In this document: in pieces, positions 44,021 to 51,612 of the stretch
Layout: the number at the start of each line of letters is the position of its first letter
Position numbering within the stretch: position 1 is the first letter of the stretch
Assembly: GCA_020638835.1 (NCBI GenBank)
Contig: JACKHV010000001.1
Coordinates: 744,001-808,000 of the forward strand
Direction: 5' to 3'
DNA: 64,000 nt
From: Planctomycetota bacterium
Lineage (GTDB): Bacteria; Planctomycetota; UBA1135; GCA-002686595
Made by a program: the position numbers and the translations under genes
Notes under the pieces: generated by a model
Database searches by the model: none
What the model was told of the DNA's origin: nothing
What the model saw: only the letters and a program-made list of their open reading frames with translations

Positions 44021-44629
44021 ATGAGCCAGACGACCCGGACGAGCGACCCCGAACTGCCGCAGGAGGTCCTCGATCGCCTTCCCACCCTGGACGAAGACGC
44101 GCTCAGTCGGTTCTACGAAGCCTTCTTCGACCGCATCTACGCCTTCGTCCGCCGCATGGTCCGCAAGGACCACCTCGCCGAGGACCTGACGCAGGACATC
44201 TTCCTGCACCTGCACAAGGCGTTCCCCAGCTACGACCCGACGCGCGCCCTCGCGCCCTGGGTGTTCACCATCGCGACGAACAAGGTGCGCGACTACTGGC
44301 GCAGCCGCAGTCACCAGACGGTGCAGCGCGAGATCACGATCGACGAGGAGGAGCGGCAGCACTGGGCGGTCTCGAAGCTGCCGACGCCGACGCGCAGCCT
44401 GGAGAACAAGGAACTTTCCGAACAGATCGCCGCGGCGGTCGACGAGCTGCCCGAAGGCATGCGCACGACGCTGATCCTGCGCTATTTCGAACAGATGAGT
44501 TTCGAAGCGATCGGCCGCATCGTAGATCGCAACGAGACCGCGGTTCGCAAGCGCTACTCGCGCGCGCTCGAGGAACTGCGCAAGCGGCTGGGCGGAACGC
44601 TCGGTCTTCCCGGGGGGGGAGTCGCATGA
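44021..44629 (+). CDS. ECF-type RNA polymerase sigma factor
   Basis: The 202-residue product has sigma region 2 (FDRIYAFVRRMVRKDHLAEDLTQDIFLHLHKAF, about 29-61) and region 4 (LPEGMRTTLILRYFEQMSFEAIGRIVDRNETAVRKRYSRAL, about 142-185), and lacks region 3, as ECF factors do. The start at 44021 gives a normal length. An in-frame ATG at 43898 next to the TACACT box would add 41 basic residues and cannot be excluded. It overlaps the next gene by ATGA, and that gene encodes its probable regulator. It is divergent from the peptide importer. Confidence 0.87.
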   Translation: MSQTTRTSDPELPQEVLDRLPTLDEDALSRFYEAFFDRIYAFVRRMVRKDHLAEDLTQDIFLHLHKAFPSYDPTRALAPWVFTIATNKVRDYWRSRSHQTVQREITIDEEERQHWAVSKLPTPTRSLENKELSEQIAAAVDELPEGMRTTLILRYFEQMSFEAIGRIVDRNETAVRKRYSRALEELRKRLGGTLGLPGGGVA

Positions 44630-45537
44630 CCCCGGCATCCGATCCGCCCTTCGACCCCGAACTGCCCCGCGAGCTGCGCGAGGCCCTCGACTCCATGACC
44701 ACGCCCGATCCCCGACCCGAGTTCCGATCCAAGCTCCGCGGCGAGTTCGTCGCCGGCGAGATCCGCTGCAGCGACACGATGGTGGAAGCGGCGCTCGCGG
44801 ACTGGGACGTGCCTCCGGCGAACGACGACTTCCGCGCGCGTTGCCGCGCCGCCTTCCTCTCGTCCGCCGCTCCGGTTCCGGTCGCCGCCGGTGAGCGCGG
44901 CAAGTTGCTCCGCTTCCTGCCGCTCGCGGCTGCGGCGCTGATCGCCGCCCTGCTGATCCCCGAGCTCTTCGGGAAGGACGAGGGCTGGGAGAAGCTCGGC
45001 GGCGGACCGATCGCCGTCGACGGCGTGACCGTGTCCGAGCCCACCGCGGAGGAGCTGGATCGACTGCTCCGAGTGCGCGGCAGCTGCCGCGTCGACCGGG
45101 ACGGCGAGAAGGTGCTCTTCCGCTACGAGGGCGGCCTGCTCGTGGAAGCCGACCCAGGGACCGACTTCGTGGTCCTCGATCCGAAGTCGAACGACACCGC
45201 GCTCTCGCTCGAGCTGCGCGACGGCGCCCTGCGCGTCTCCGCCAAGCCCGAGTTCCGCCGCAAGGTCGCCATCGAGACGCTCGACGGCACCTTCGTGCTG
45301 CGCGGTCAAGCGATCGGCGTCGACCTGATGGGCGAGCGCGGGACGTGCGTCTGCTGCCTCGAGGGCGAGGTCGACGTCGACCCGCGCGTCGAAGGCGTGC
45401 CGGACTACCGCGTCGGCAGCGGCTCCTCGATCTGGCTCCCGCGCGACAGCGACGAGATCAAGCTGATGGATCGGGAAGTGCACCACGCGGACTCGCTGCA
45501 GCAGATCCGCGAGTCGGCTCGCACCTACTTCTACTAG
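44626..45537 (+). CDS. FecR-like membrane protein, probable anti-sigma partner
   Basis: The 303-residue product has a cytoplasmic N-terminus of about 95 residues, one transmembrane segment (about 98-114, FLPLAAAALIAALLIPELF) and a periplasmic FecR-like beta domain. The latter contains LELRDGALRVSAKPEFRRKVAIETLDGTFVLRGQAIGVDL and ends TYFY. The cytoplasmic part holds two similar stretches (PEFRSKLRGEFVAGE and DDFRARCRAAFLSS), which may form a repeated sigma-binding helix. There is no zinc-binding ZAS motif. Coupling to the sigma gene by ATGA supports an anti-sigma role. CVCCLEGEV in the outer domain could form a disulfide or bind metal. Confidence 0.75.
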   Translation: MTPASDPPFDPELPRELREALDSMTTPDPRPEFRSKLRGEFVAGEIRCSDTMVEAALADWDVPPANDDFRARCRAAFLSSAAPVPVAAGERGKLLRFLPLAAAALIAALLIPELFGKDEGWEKLGGGPIAVDGVTVSEPTAEELDRLLRVRGSCRVDRDGEKVLFRYEGGLLVEADPGTDFVVLDPKSNDTALSLELRDGALRVSAKPEFRRKVAIETLDGTFVLRGQAIGVDLMGERGTCVCCLEGEVDVDPRVEGVPDYRVGSGSSIWLPRDSDEIKLMDREVHHADSLQQIRESARTYFY

Positions 45538-45538
45538 C

Positions 45539-45552
45539 GCCCGCTTCCGGGC
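45539..45552. terminator. Small GC hairpin between convergent genes
   Basis: GCCCG and CGGGC flank a CTTC loop directly after the FecR-like gene, in a 26-nt convergent spacer. It is a weak candidate for a shared terminator. Confidence 0.35.
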
Positions 45553-45563
45553 TCGTCCGCGCG

Positions 45564-46433
45564 TCAGTCCTGGTCGGGCACGCGCATCACGAAGTCGCCG
45601 AGCACCAGGCCGTCGGGAGCCGGACGACCGTCTTCCTTTCCGGAGACCATCGAGACGACGCGCTGGTCGAGGTTCGGACGGCGCAGGGCGACGCGCGAGA
45701 CGGTGCCCAACCCGTAGTCGGAGTGGAAGCGGCCGCACCAGTGCACGACGAGCGGCGCGTCGACGCCTTCGCTTTGGGCGCGGTCGAGGGCCTCGACGAT
45801 GCTCTGCGCCATCATGTCGTCCTTGATGCACTGCGCCGCGAACCAGCGCAGCAGGCTCGAGTTCGGCGCGTCGTGCACGTTGCCGCCCATCGCGACCATG
45901 AAGCGCGCCAGGTAGGGCGGTTCGTCGGTGTGGACGGACCACGGCGTCCACAAGGAGTAGTCGGTCGAGCCGAGCCCTTGGTAGGCGACGGTGCGCGCGT
46001 AGCGCCGCGGCACGTTCGCCGCGACGACGGGCACGCCGCTTCGCTTCGCCCACTCGATGACCGGGCGGTAGTGCTCGGGGTAGTTCGGCCACGGCCGCGA
46101 GAAGGCGAGGAAGGTCTCCTCGTCCAGCTCGCCGGCCAAGTAGGCGTCGAGGAAGACTTGCACGTCGGCCTCGAACTGCTCCATCGAGACGATCAGCCCG
46201 GGCCGGCGGCGAAAGAGCTCCTCCGTGAACGCGAGCTGCATCGAGTGTCCGACGTCGTTGTCGTGTTCCTCGCCGAGGTAGACGACGTCGGCGTCCGCCA
46301 TCAGCTCGGCGGCTCGTTCGATGCTCGAGCTGCGCGAGGGTTCGAGTTGTTCGACGCGCCCGCTGTCGGTGGAGCGGCAAGCCGTGCCGAGGACGACGAG
46401 GGAGAGGACGAGTAGGGTGTGTGCGGACTTCAT
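45564..46433 (-). CDS. ChaN/Tiki-superfamily lipoprotein
   Basis: The 289-residue product has a lipobox leader (VLGTAC). The ChaN pattern follows: DADVVYLGEEHDNDVGHSMQLAFTEELF (the GExHD...H motif), GLIVSMEQFEADVQ, FSRPWPNYPEHYRPVIEWAKRSGVPVVAANVPR and VVHWCGRFHSDYGLG. ChaN binds haem in pairs and is linked to iron uptake; the related Tiki proteins are metalloproteases. The Glu/His motif is kept, so either activity is possible. It is divergent from a small membrane protein gene, with overlapping -10-like boxes in the spacer. Confidence 0.85.
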   Translation of the reverse strand: MKSAHTLLVLSLVVLGTACRSTDSGRVEQLEPSRSSSIERAAELMADADVVYLGEEHDNDVGHSMQLAFTEELFRRRPGLIVSMEQFEADVQVFLDAYLAGELDEETFLAFSRPWPNYPEHYRPVIEWAKRSGVPVVAANVPRRYARTVAYQGLGSTDYSLWTPWSVHTDEPPYLARFMVAMGGNVHDAPNSSLLRWFAAQCIKDDMMAQSIVEALDRAQSEGVDAPLVVHWCGRFHSDYGLGTVSRVALRRPNLDQRVVSMVSGKEDGRPAPDGLVLGDFVMRVPDQD

Positions 46434-46464
46434 GTCGGTCGATCGGTTCCGGGGGACGGGCGGT

Positions 46465-46474
46465 AGGGTACGCT
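46465..46474. promoter_or_regulatory. Overlapping divergent -10-like boxes
   Basis: TACCCT on the minus strand (46470-46465) and TACGCT on the plus strand (46469-46474) share two bases. They are 31 nt and 21 nt from the ATGs at 46433 and 46496. If both are real, only one could be occupied at a time. Confidence 0.35.
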
Positions 46475-46495
46475 CTCGCGCCGGAGACCCGAATC

Positions 46496-46999
46496 ATGCT
46501 GTCCGAGACCGACTTGAACTGGATCCTGGTGATCGCCCTGCTGGAGGTCTTGCTCGTCGACGGTTACGTCGCCGCGGTGCGAATCCGTGCAGCGCGGCGC
46601 ACCGGCGCGAGGGTTCCCTTGGGTGGGGGGGCAGGGACGCTCTGGCTGGCCTTGCTGTGGCTCGCGCCGCTCGCGTATTGGGCCCTCATGCTCACGCCCT
46701 CCGAGTGGAACTTCTCCCTCGTGGGGGCCGTGGGTGCCCTGTTCGTGCTCGGGATGTTCGTCTCCGCGCTGAGCCCGCGCGCTTCGAGTCGTGCGCTCGG
46801 TCCGACGGGGGTGATCAGCGGCTGGACCAGTGCGCGCTTCCAAGATCTCGAGGAGTGGCGCCTCTCCGGCGACCACCTGCGCTTCCGGTTGCCCGGCCGC
46901 TTGTGGGACGCCTTGGAGGTCCCGCCGGAGCGCCACGCGGAGTTGCGCGCGCAGCTCGAGCGCGCCGCGCCCGGGCGTGAGAGTCGCTACGCGGTCTGA
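46496..46999 (+). CDS. Small membrane protein with three transmembrane segments
   Basis: The 167-residue product has hydrophobic segments at about 7-24, 43-63 and 70-90, then a soluble C-terminal part (WTSARFQDLEEWRLSGDHLRFRLPGRLWDALEV). No family recognised. The last 13 nt overlap the convergent WaaP-like gene. The start is the first ATG after the divergent promoter region. Confidence 0.65.
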   Translation: MLSETDLNWILVIALLEVLLVDGYVAAVRIRAARRTGARVPLGGGAGTLWLALLWLAPLAYWALMLTPSEWNFSLVGAVGALFVLGMFVSALSPRASSRALGPTGVISGWTSARFQDLEEWRLSGDHLRFRLPGRLWDALEVPPERHAELRAQLERAAPGRESRYAV

Positions 47000-47823
47000 G
47001 TCGTCGCCGGCGGGCGCCACTCGCGCGGCGGTAGTTCGCGTCCGCGTCGCCGCGCGGGATCGCGCTCGAGCTTGTTCCACTCCTTCTCGCGCGCGCGCAC
47101 GACGTCTTCGAGCCAGCCCGCGGTGACGGGACGAGCTTGCGCCGCGCGCTCCGCGGCGTAGGTCGCGAGGAAGGCGGACTGTTCCGCGGGGTCGAGCCAC
47201 TCCGCTGCGGAGAGGAAGAAGCAACCCAGGTCGTGGGCGTAGCCGCGGCTCTGCAGGCGCTCGCCTCCGCGCCACGCGTCGAGGAAGACGACGCTGCGCC
47301 CCGCGCGCGGCGGCACGACCAAGAGGTTGCGCGGATAGAGGTCGCGGTGCACGAAGCGCAGCGCGTGCAGGCGCGCGAGTTCTCGCGCGAACTCCGCGAG
47401 CACTTCGTGACGCCGTTCGTCCGGCCGGCTCAGGAACTCGCGCATGCCGACGGCGTCCGGCACTTCGCGCGTGATCAGGAACTGGTAGCACGGACGCCCG
47501 CCGCGCCACAGCGCTCCACCGGCGAGCGGCAGCGGGCACTGGAAGTGGCGCTCCGTCATCCACGAGAGGTTCATGTACTCCGCGAGGCGCGGCGGGGGAA
47601 CGCGCAGCAGGAGTTGTCGCAGCGTGTGGCGCAGCGCGGGCCGACGCGCGAGTGGTGAGCCCTTCAAGTACACGCGCTCGTCGCCGAATTCGCGGAACTC
47701 GCCGACGACGCGATCGTCGCGCGCGAGCCGGCTTCCGAGCCGCGCGGCTGCTTCCATCTCGGCCTGTCTCCAGCCGAAGATCCGCCAGCGTCCGTCCGGC
47801 GTGTTGCGCTCGATCTCCGACAA
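46987..47823 (-). CDS. WaaP/lipopolysaccharide-kinase-like protein
   Basis: The 278-residue product shows the kinase fold of the Kdo kinase/WaaP family: a Gly-poor N-lobe, FLITREVPDAVGMREFL at the hinge, LHALRFVHRDLYPRNLLVV (catalytic HRD and Asn), and FLDAWRGG with the metal-binding Asp. WaaP adds phosphate to LPS core heptose, which fits the outer-membrane genes elsewhere in the window. The start is uncertain: TTG at 47823, 4 nt after the methyltransferase stop, is the best placed, and the frame is open further upstream into the methyltransferase gene. Confidence 0.8.
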   Translation of the reverse strand: MSEIERNTPDGRWRIFGWRQAEMEAAARLGSRLARDDRVVGEFREFGDERVYLKGSPLARRPALRHTLRQLLLRVPPPRLAEYMNLSWMTERHFQCPLPLAGGALWRGGRPCYQFLITREVPDAVGMREFLSRPDERRHEVLAEFARELARLHALRFVHRDLYPRNLLVVPPRAGRSVVFLDAWRGGERLQSRGYAHDLGCFFLSAAEWLDPAEQSAFLATYAAERAAQARPVTAGWLEDVVRAREKEWNKLERDPARRRGRELPPREWRPPATTQTA

Positions 47824-47827
47824 GGCG

Positions 47828-48457
47828 CTAGCGCAGCGCGACGAAGGTCTGCGGCGAGAAGAAGCGGAACGAAGAAGCGTGACCCAAGACCCGTCCGCCG
47901 GCGCGCTCGACCAGCAACGCGAGCCGTTGCCGCGAGATAGCACGCCGCGCGTCGGTGCGCACGCGGAGCCCCAGGCGCTTGCGCGTCTCGGTCCAACAGG
48001 CGGCGTCCCAGAAGGACGCGACGACGAGTCGGTCGGAGACGCGCAGCAGCTCAGCGACGACCTCGGTCAGCTGCGCTTCCTCGAGGTGGTGCAGCAAGCG
48101 GCAGGACACGACGACGTCGAAGGCTCCGTCGCGGAACGGCAGCGCGCGCGCGTCGGCGACGAGGCCGCGGCTCGCGCGCCGGTACGCGCTGCGCTCGAGC
48201 ATGGCGGGGGAGACGTCGACGCCGCACACCAGCTTCGACAAGTGCGCGAGTCCGTCGTGCAGGCGCCCCGTGCCGGCCGGCACGTCGAGGATGCTGCGCG
48301 TCGCACGCCCGCCGTCGAAGCGCTCGATCAAGCGCGTCACCAGCTGCAGGTCACGATCCGCCTGGGCGCCGCTGAAGCGCGCGTCCGCGTAGTGCGCCGC
48401 GTCCTTCGCGCTCTGCCAGCGGTCTTCGACCTGCATGGAGTCTCGTGCGCTCTGCAT
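47828..48457 (-). CDS. Class I SAM-dependent methyltransferase
   Basis: The 209-residue product has SAM motif I in SILDVPAGTGRLHDGLA, VCGVDVSPAMLERS as motif II, VADARALPFRDGAFDVVVSCRLLHHL as motifs III/IV, and ELLRVSDRLVVASFWD. It is followed closely by the WaaP-like kinase gene, so it may modify a lipid or glycan, but the substrate is not readable from sequence. The ATG at 48457 lies 8 nt after a TATACT box. A second ATG at 48436 is also possible. Confidence 0.8.
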   Translation of the reverse strand: MQSARDSMQVEDRWQSAKDAAHYADARFSGAQADRDLQLVTRLIERFDGGRATRSILDVPAGTGRLHDGLAHLSKLVCGVDVSPAMLERSAYRRASRGLVADARALPFRDGAFDVVVSCRLLHHLEEAQLTEVVAELLRVSDRLVVASFWDAACWTETRKRLGLRVRTDARRAISRQRLALLVERAGGRVLGHASSFRFFSPQTFVALR

Positions 48458-48465
48458 CGGCGGGG

Positions 48466-48471
48466 AGTATA
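48466..48471 (-). promoter_or_regulatory. -10-like box TATACT, 8 nt before the start codon
   Basis: TATACT on the minus strand ends 8 nt before the ATG at 48457. The overlapping TATAAG on the plus strand (48468-48473) could serve the divergent methyltransferase gene at 48491. Confidence 0.5.
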
Positions 48472-48490
48472 AGCGGTGCGGGCGGAGTCG

Positions 48491-49060
48491 ATGAGCGACG
48501 CGAGCGACTGGGACGCGAAACACCAACTGCGCAGGCACGACGAGGTCGGGGGCGTGGACCCCTTCGTGTCGGAAGCACTCGATCGGCTCGGGCCCGGCGA
48601 GGGACGACGCGCACTCGACCTCGCGGCGGGCCGTGGACGCCACGCGCTCGAGCTCGCGCGCCGCGGCTACGAGGTGACGGCGGTCGACAGCAGCGCCGAA
48701 GCGCTCGAGCAAGTCTCGCGGCACGCCCGCGCCGAAGGCTTGCAGGTCGCGACGCGGCTCGCGGACCTGGAGTCGGAGGAGTGGGCGCGCGGCTTGCCCC
48801 CGGCGGACTTGATCCTCGTCGTGAACTACCTCGATCGCGCCTTGTTCACCCGTTTGTCCGCGCACTTGCGAGCCGGAGGCCGGTTGCTGCTAGCGACCTT
48901 CACCAAGGACCGCGTCGGCGATCGTCCGAGCGAGCGTTGGTGTCTCGAGGCGGGGGAGCTGGCGAGTGCTTTCGCGAACGGAATCGTCGAGCTGTGCGAA
49001 GAGAGGAACGGGCGCGCCGGGGTCCTGACGCTGTTCGGGGAGAGAAGCTCGACACGTTGA
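48491..49060 (+). CDS. Class I SAM-dependent methyltransferase (TehB-like)
   Basis: The 189-residue product has SAM motif I in RRALDLAAGRGRHALELARRGYEVTAVDSS. Later segments are PADLILVVNYLDRALF and LRAGGRLLLATFTKDR. The size and the EVTAVD step resemble TehB-type tellurite/small-molecule methyltransferases. The ATG at 48491 follows GGAG by 5 nt; a GTG at 48476 in the same frame is less likely. It is divergent from the other methyltransferase across a shared 33-bp spacer. Confidence 0.8.
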   Translation: MSDASDWDAKHQLRRHDEVGGVDPFVSEALDRLGPGEGRRALDLAAGRGRHALELARRGYEVTAVDSSAEALEQVSRHARAEGLQVATRLADLESEEWARGLPPADLILVVNYLDRALFTRLSAHLRAGGRLLLATFTKDRVGDRPSERWCLEAGELASAFANGIVELCEERNGRAGVLTLFGERSSTR

Positions 49061-49536
49061 CCTTGCACGAAGTTGCAAATCGGGTCGCGCCGAGCACGCA
49101 CGCTTTCGAACGCTCCGTGGACGACGCTCCATGGTCAGCGCAGCGGTCAGAGCGCGAGGCTTCTCTTGTTCCACCGCTTCATTCATGGAAGTTGCAAAAT
49201 GCTGCGCGCGCATGTTCCTCGAATGCGACAGCGTTGTGTCCCAACGAGCGCTCCGCTTTGGGAATCGGTAGGAGTTCGGAAAGCCCCGACTCGGCTTGAC
49301 GCTGCTGCGGGCGCGTGAGACGATCAGCCCGAAATCCCGCCCCAGATCCTTGTTCCGGCTCCTTCTACGCGACGCCTCCCGACGGCGCTGACGGAACCGA
49401 GAAGGAGGGGAACCGAGAAGGACGGCGGGTCTCACAACTAAGGAAGGATTCGGAGATCGGAGGGGGCCGATCGCGCGTCGCACAACGCGCTGCATTGCCC
49501 CTCTTCACGGGAGACTCCGGAGGAGGACAACTGGGA
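49061..49536. other. 476-nt non-coding spacer with short repeats
   Basis: This is the longest gene-free stretch, upstream of the Cys-rich secreted protein gene. It contains two copies of GAAGTTGCAAA (49069-49079 and 49188-49198), a tandem pair of GGAACCGAGAAGGA with a 16-nt period (49393-49406 and 49409-49422), and a weak promoter-like TTGACG-17-GACGAT (49296-49324). It has no tRNA cloverleaf. An in-frame ATG at 49315 would extend the next gene over the tandem repeat but lacks a signal peptide. Confidence 0.5.
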
Positions 49537-51291
49537 ATGAACATCTGGAAACTCGCCGCGGGCGCCGCCCCGGCATTCGTGCTTTTCGCTGCTTCCGCCG
49601 ACGCGCAGCTCTGCACCAGCGGAACGAACTGTCCGCCGGTGAACACCTGCCCGACGGTCCCGGACGCGACCACGACGCTCCACACCACGGTGCTCGGCGA
49701 CCCTGACTACACCGACGAGTTCGGTCCTTGCCAGGCGCCTTGCTTCGTCGGTGGCGGGGGGCTCCCGCAGCTCTCGGTGAAGCAGTTCGACCAGGCCGCG
49801 ATCGAAGCGCTGTATCCCCCTGGCTCGACGGTCACCCTGCTCAACGCGCAGGTGCGCCTCTCCGGCGATTTGGAAGGTGACGTCGCGTTCAACAACCGCA
49901 ACCTCACGACCGGCTGCCAGGTCACGTGGGACTTCACCGTCGACGTCGAGTTGGGCGCGAACGGCGCGATCGGCACGCCAGCACTGCCCCTGTCGTTGCA
50001 AGTCGGCGGTCTGGCGCCGCTCTCCATCGCCGCTTCCTCGACCTGCCCCGCGCAGAACCTCTGGGAGTACCAAGAGATGTTCACGCCGGTCTCCGCCGAG
50101 GCTTGCCTCTGCGAGTCGGACGGGGCCGACCTCGCCGCCTGGACCGGCGGCGGCGTGATCACCTGGGACCTTTCCACGCAGGCCAACGACTCGGACTCCT
50201 CGCCCTGCGGCGCGATCTGCAAGGCCTACAACAACAACACGACCGTCAAGGTCGAGGTCGTCTACACCTACTGCGTCTCGACTCCTGACGAGTGCATCGA
50301 CTGCGACCCCTCCGGCTGCGACTGCGACGAACCCTCGCCGCACTACCGCAAGCCCGGCAGCCTCCTGCTCTTCCCCGAGTTCGACAACCGCGACGGCGAC
50401 ATGACGCTGATCACGGTCACGAACGCGGACTGCGACTCGCTCGGTGACGACGTCGACGTCGAGTTCGTGTTCATCGACCACGAGGACTGCAGCGAGTTCA
50501 ACACCACGATTACCCTGACCCCCTGCGACACCTTCACGGCGATCACGAACTTCGTGAACCCGAACATGGAGCAGGGCTACTTCTACGCCTTCGCGAAGAA
50601 CTCCGACGGTGATCCGATCACCCACAACGGCCTGATCGGCAGCGCGATGGTGATCAGCGGCATCGAGGTGTTCGACTACCAGGTCAACCCGATCGCCTTC
50701 CTCGGCATGACGCCGGACGGTACCAACACCGACCTCGACGGCGACGAAGTGCGCGACCTCGACGGTCTCGAGTACGACCACTCGCCCGACACGATCACGA
50801 TCCCCCGCTTCATGGGCCAGGGTCTGGACGCGCTGGGCGACGGAACTCCGATCAACAGTCACCTGATCCTGATCGGTCTCTCCGGTGGTCAAGACTTCAC
50901 GACCACGCTCTGCTTCGACGTCTACAACGACAACGAAGAAGCCTTCTCCGGCGAGTACACCTTCTACTGCTGGGAGAAACCGACGCTGGTCGAGGTGCGC
51001 GGCACCTTCCGCAACTCCTTCCTGCGCACGACCGACCACGACCCGAACGAGATTCTGGGCGCGGCCGACCGTCGTGAGTCGGGCTGGATCTGCATCGACG
51101 CCTGCTTCGCGGACTCGCAGCAGGAGACCATCGTTCAGCCGGCGTTCTACGCCGTCCTGGTCGAGCGCGTCGGCATCTTCATGGCGGCCGACCTGCCCTT
51201 CGAGTGCGGACGCCAGAGCAACGGCGCGCTGCTGCCGCGCGGCCTGTTCGGGGACGGCGATCCGAACCCCGTGAACGGCGACAATCAGTGA
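49537..51291 (+). CDS. Cys- and Asp-rich secreted protein, 584 aa
   Basis: The start is fixed by a strong Shine-Dalgarno sequence (GGAGGAGGA, 49519-49527) and by the signal peptide MNIWKLAAGAAPAFVLFAASADAQ. The mature protein is very acidic with about 30 Cys, many in short clusters (CTSGTNCPPVNTC, CIDCDPSGCDCD). The C-terminal half is Thr- and Asp-rich with beta-sheet-like blocks (SLLLFPEFDNRDGDMTLITVTN, LIGSAMVISGIEVFDYQ). It resembles secreted surface or matrix proteins stabilised by disulfides; no enzyme motif seen. A long spacer upstream, a strong ribosome site and a strong terminator suggest high expression. Confidence 0.8.
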   Translation: MNIWKLAAGAAPAFVLFAASADAQLCTSGTNCPPVNTCPTVPDATTTLHTTVLGDPDYTDEFGPCQAPCFVGGGGLPQLSVKQFDQAAIEALYPPGSTVTLLNAQVRLSGDLEGDVAFNNRNLTTGCQVTWDFTVDVELGANGAIGTPALPLSLQVGGLAPLSIAASSTCPAQNLWEYQEMFTPVSAEACLCESDGADLAAWTGGGVITWDLSTQANDSDSSPCGAICKAYNNNTTVKVEVVYTYCVSTPDECIDCDPSGCDCDEPSPHYRKPGSLLLFPEFDNRDGDMTLITVTNADCDSLGDDVDVEFVFIDHEDCSEFNTTITLTPCDTFTAITNFVNPNMEQGYFYAFAKNSDGDPITHNGLIGSAMVISGIEVFDYQVNPIAFLGMTPDGTNTDLDGDEVRDLDGLEYDHSPDTITIPRFMGQGLDALGDGTPINSHLILIGLSGGQDFTTTLCFDVYNDNEEAFSGEYTFYCWEKPTLVEVRGTFRNSFLRTTDHDPNEILGAADRRESGWICIDACFADSQQETIVQPAFYAVLVERVGIFMAADLPFECGRQSNGALLPRGLFGDGDPNPVNGDNQ

Positions 51292-51343
51292 ATCGAGTCG
51301 AGTCGGCCTGCTCCCACGGGTAAGCCGGTTCGCATCCTTCCTG

Positions 51344-51386
51344 GAGCGAGGCCCGAGGGCGACAACCCTCGGGCCTCGCTCTTGTT
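51344..51386 (+). terminator. Intrinsic terminator after the Cys-rich secreted protein gene
   Basis: Arms 51344-51359 and 51366-51381 are exact 16-bp complements over a 6-nt loop, followed by TTGTT. It lies 52 nt after the stop. This 321-nt convergent spacer (51292-51612) also holds the terminator at 51535-51567 and nothing else I recognise. Confidence 0.85.
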
Positions 51387-51534
51387 CGTTCGTGTGGCGA
51401 CGGCGCGCACCGCACGCGACTCTTGCGCCGGCCCGCTGCGCTCCGCCGAGTGGGGGGAGCGTCTCCCGGCGTGGGATGGTCGCTGCACGGGGAACGCGTT
51501 CCGTGCCCGAGGTCCGGCACCTGCCATCCAAGAG

Positions 51535-51567
51535 CGAAGGCCCCCCGCATCGTGCGGGAGGCCTTCG
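51535..51567 (-). terminator. Terminator hairpin after the propeller protein gene
   Basis: CGAAGGCC and GGCCTTCG form the outer stem, with CCCGCA/TGCGGG inside, around a 3-nt loop. It lies 45 nt downstream of the minus-strand stop at 51613. Confidence 0.7.
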
Positions 51568-51612
51568 TGCACGGTCGCTGCGCGCGACTCGCCTCGCGAC
51601 CCGAGCGCGGGC

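Noticed and set aside
49061..49536. A tRNA, riboswitch or small ORF in the long spacer
   Set aside because: No cloverleaf or T-loop sequence is seen, and the short frames lack ribosome sites and normal codon use.
49315..49536. An upstream ATG that would extend the Cys-rich protein by 74 residues
   Set aside because: The extension has no signal peptide, contains a tandem repeat, and a strong ribosome site plus signal peptide occur at 49537.
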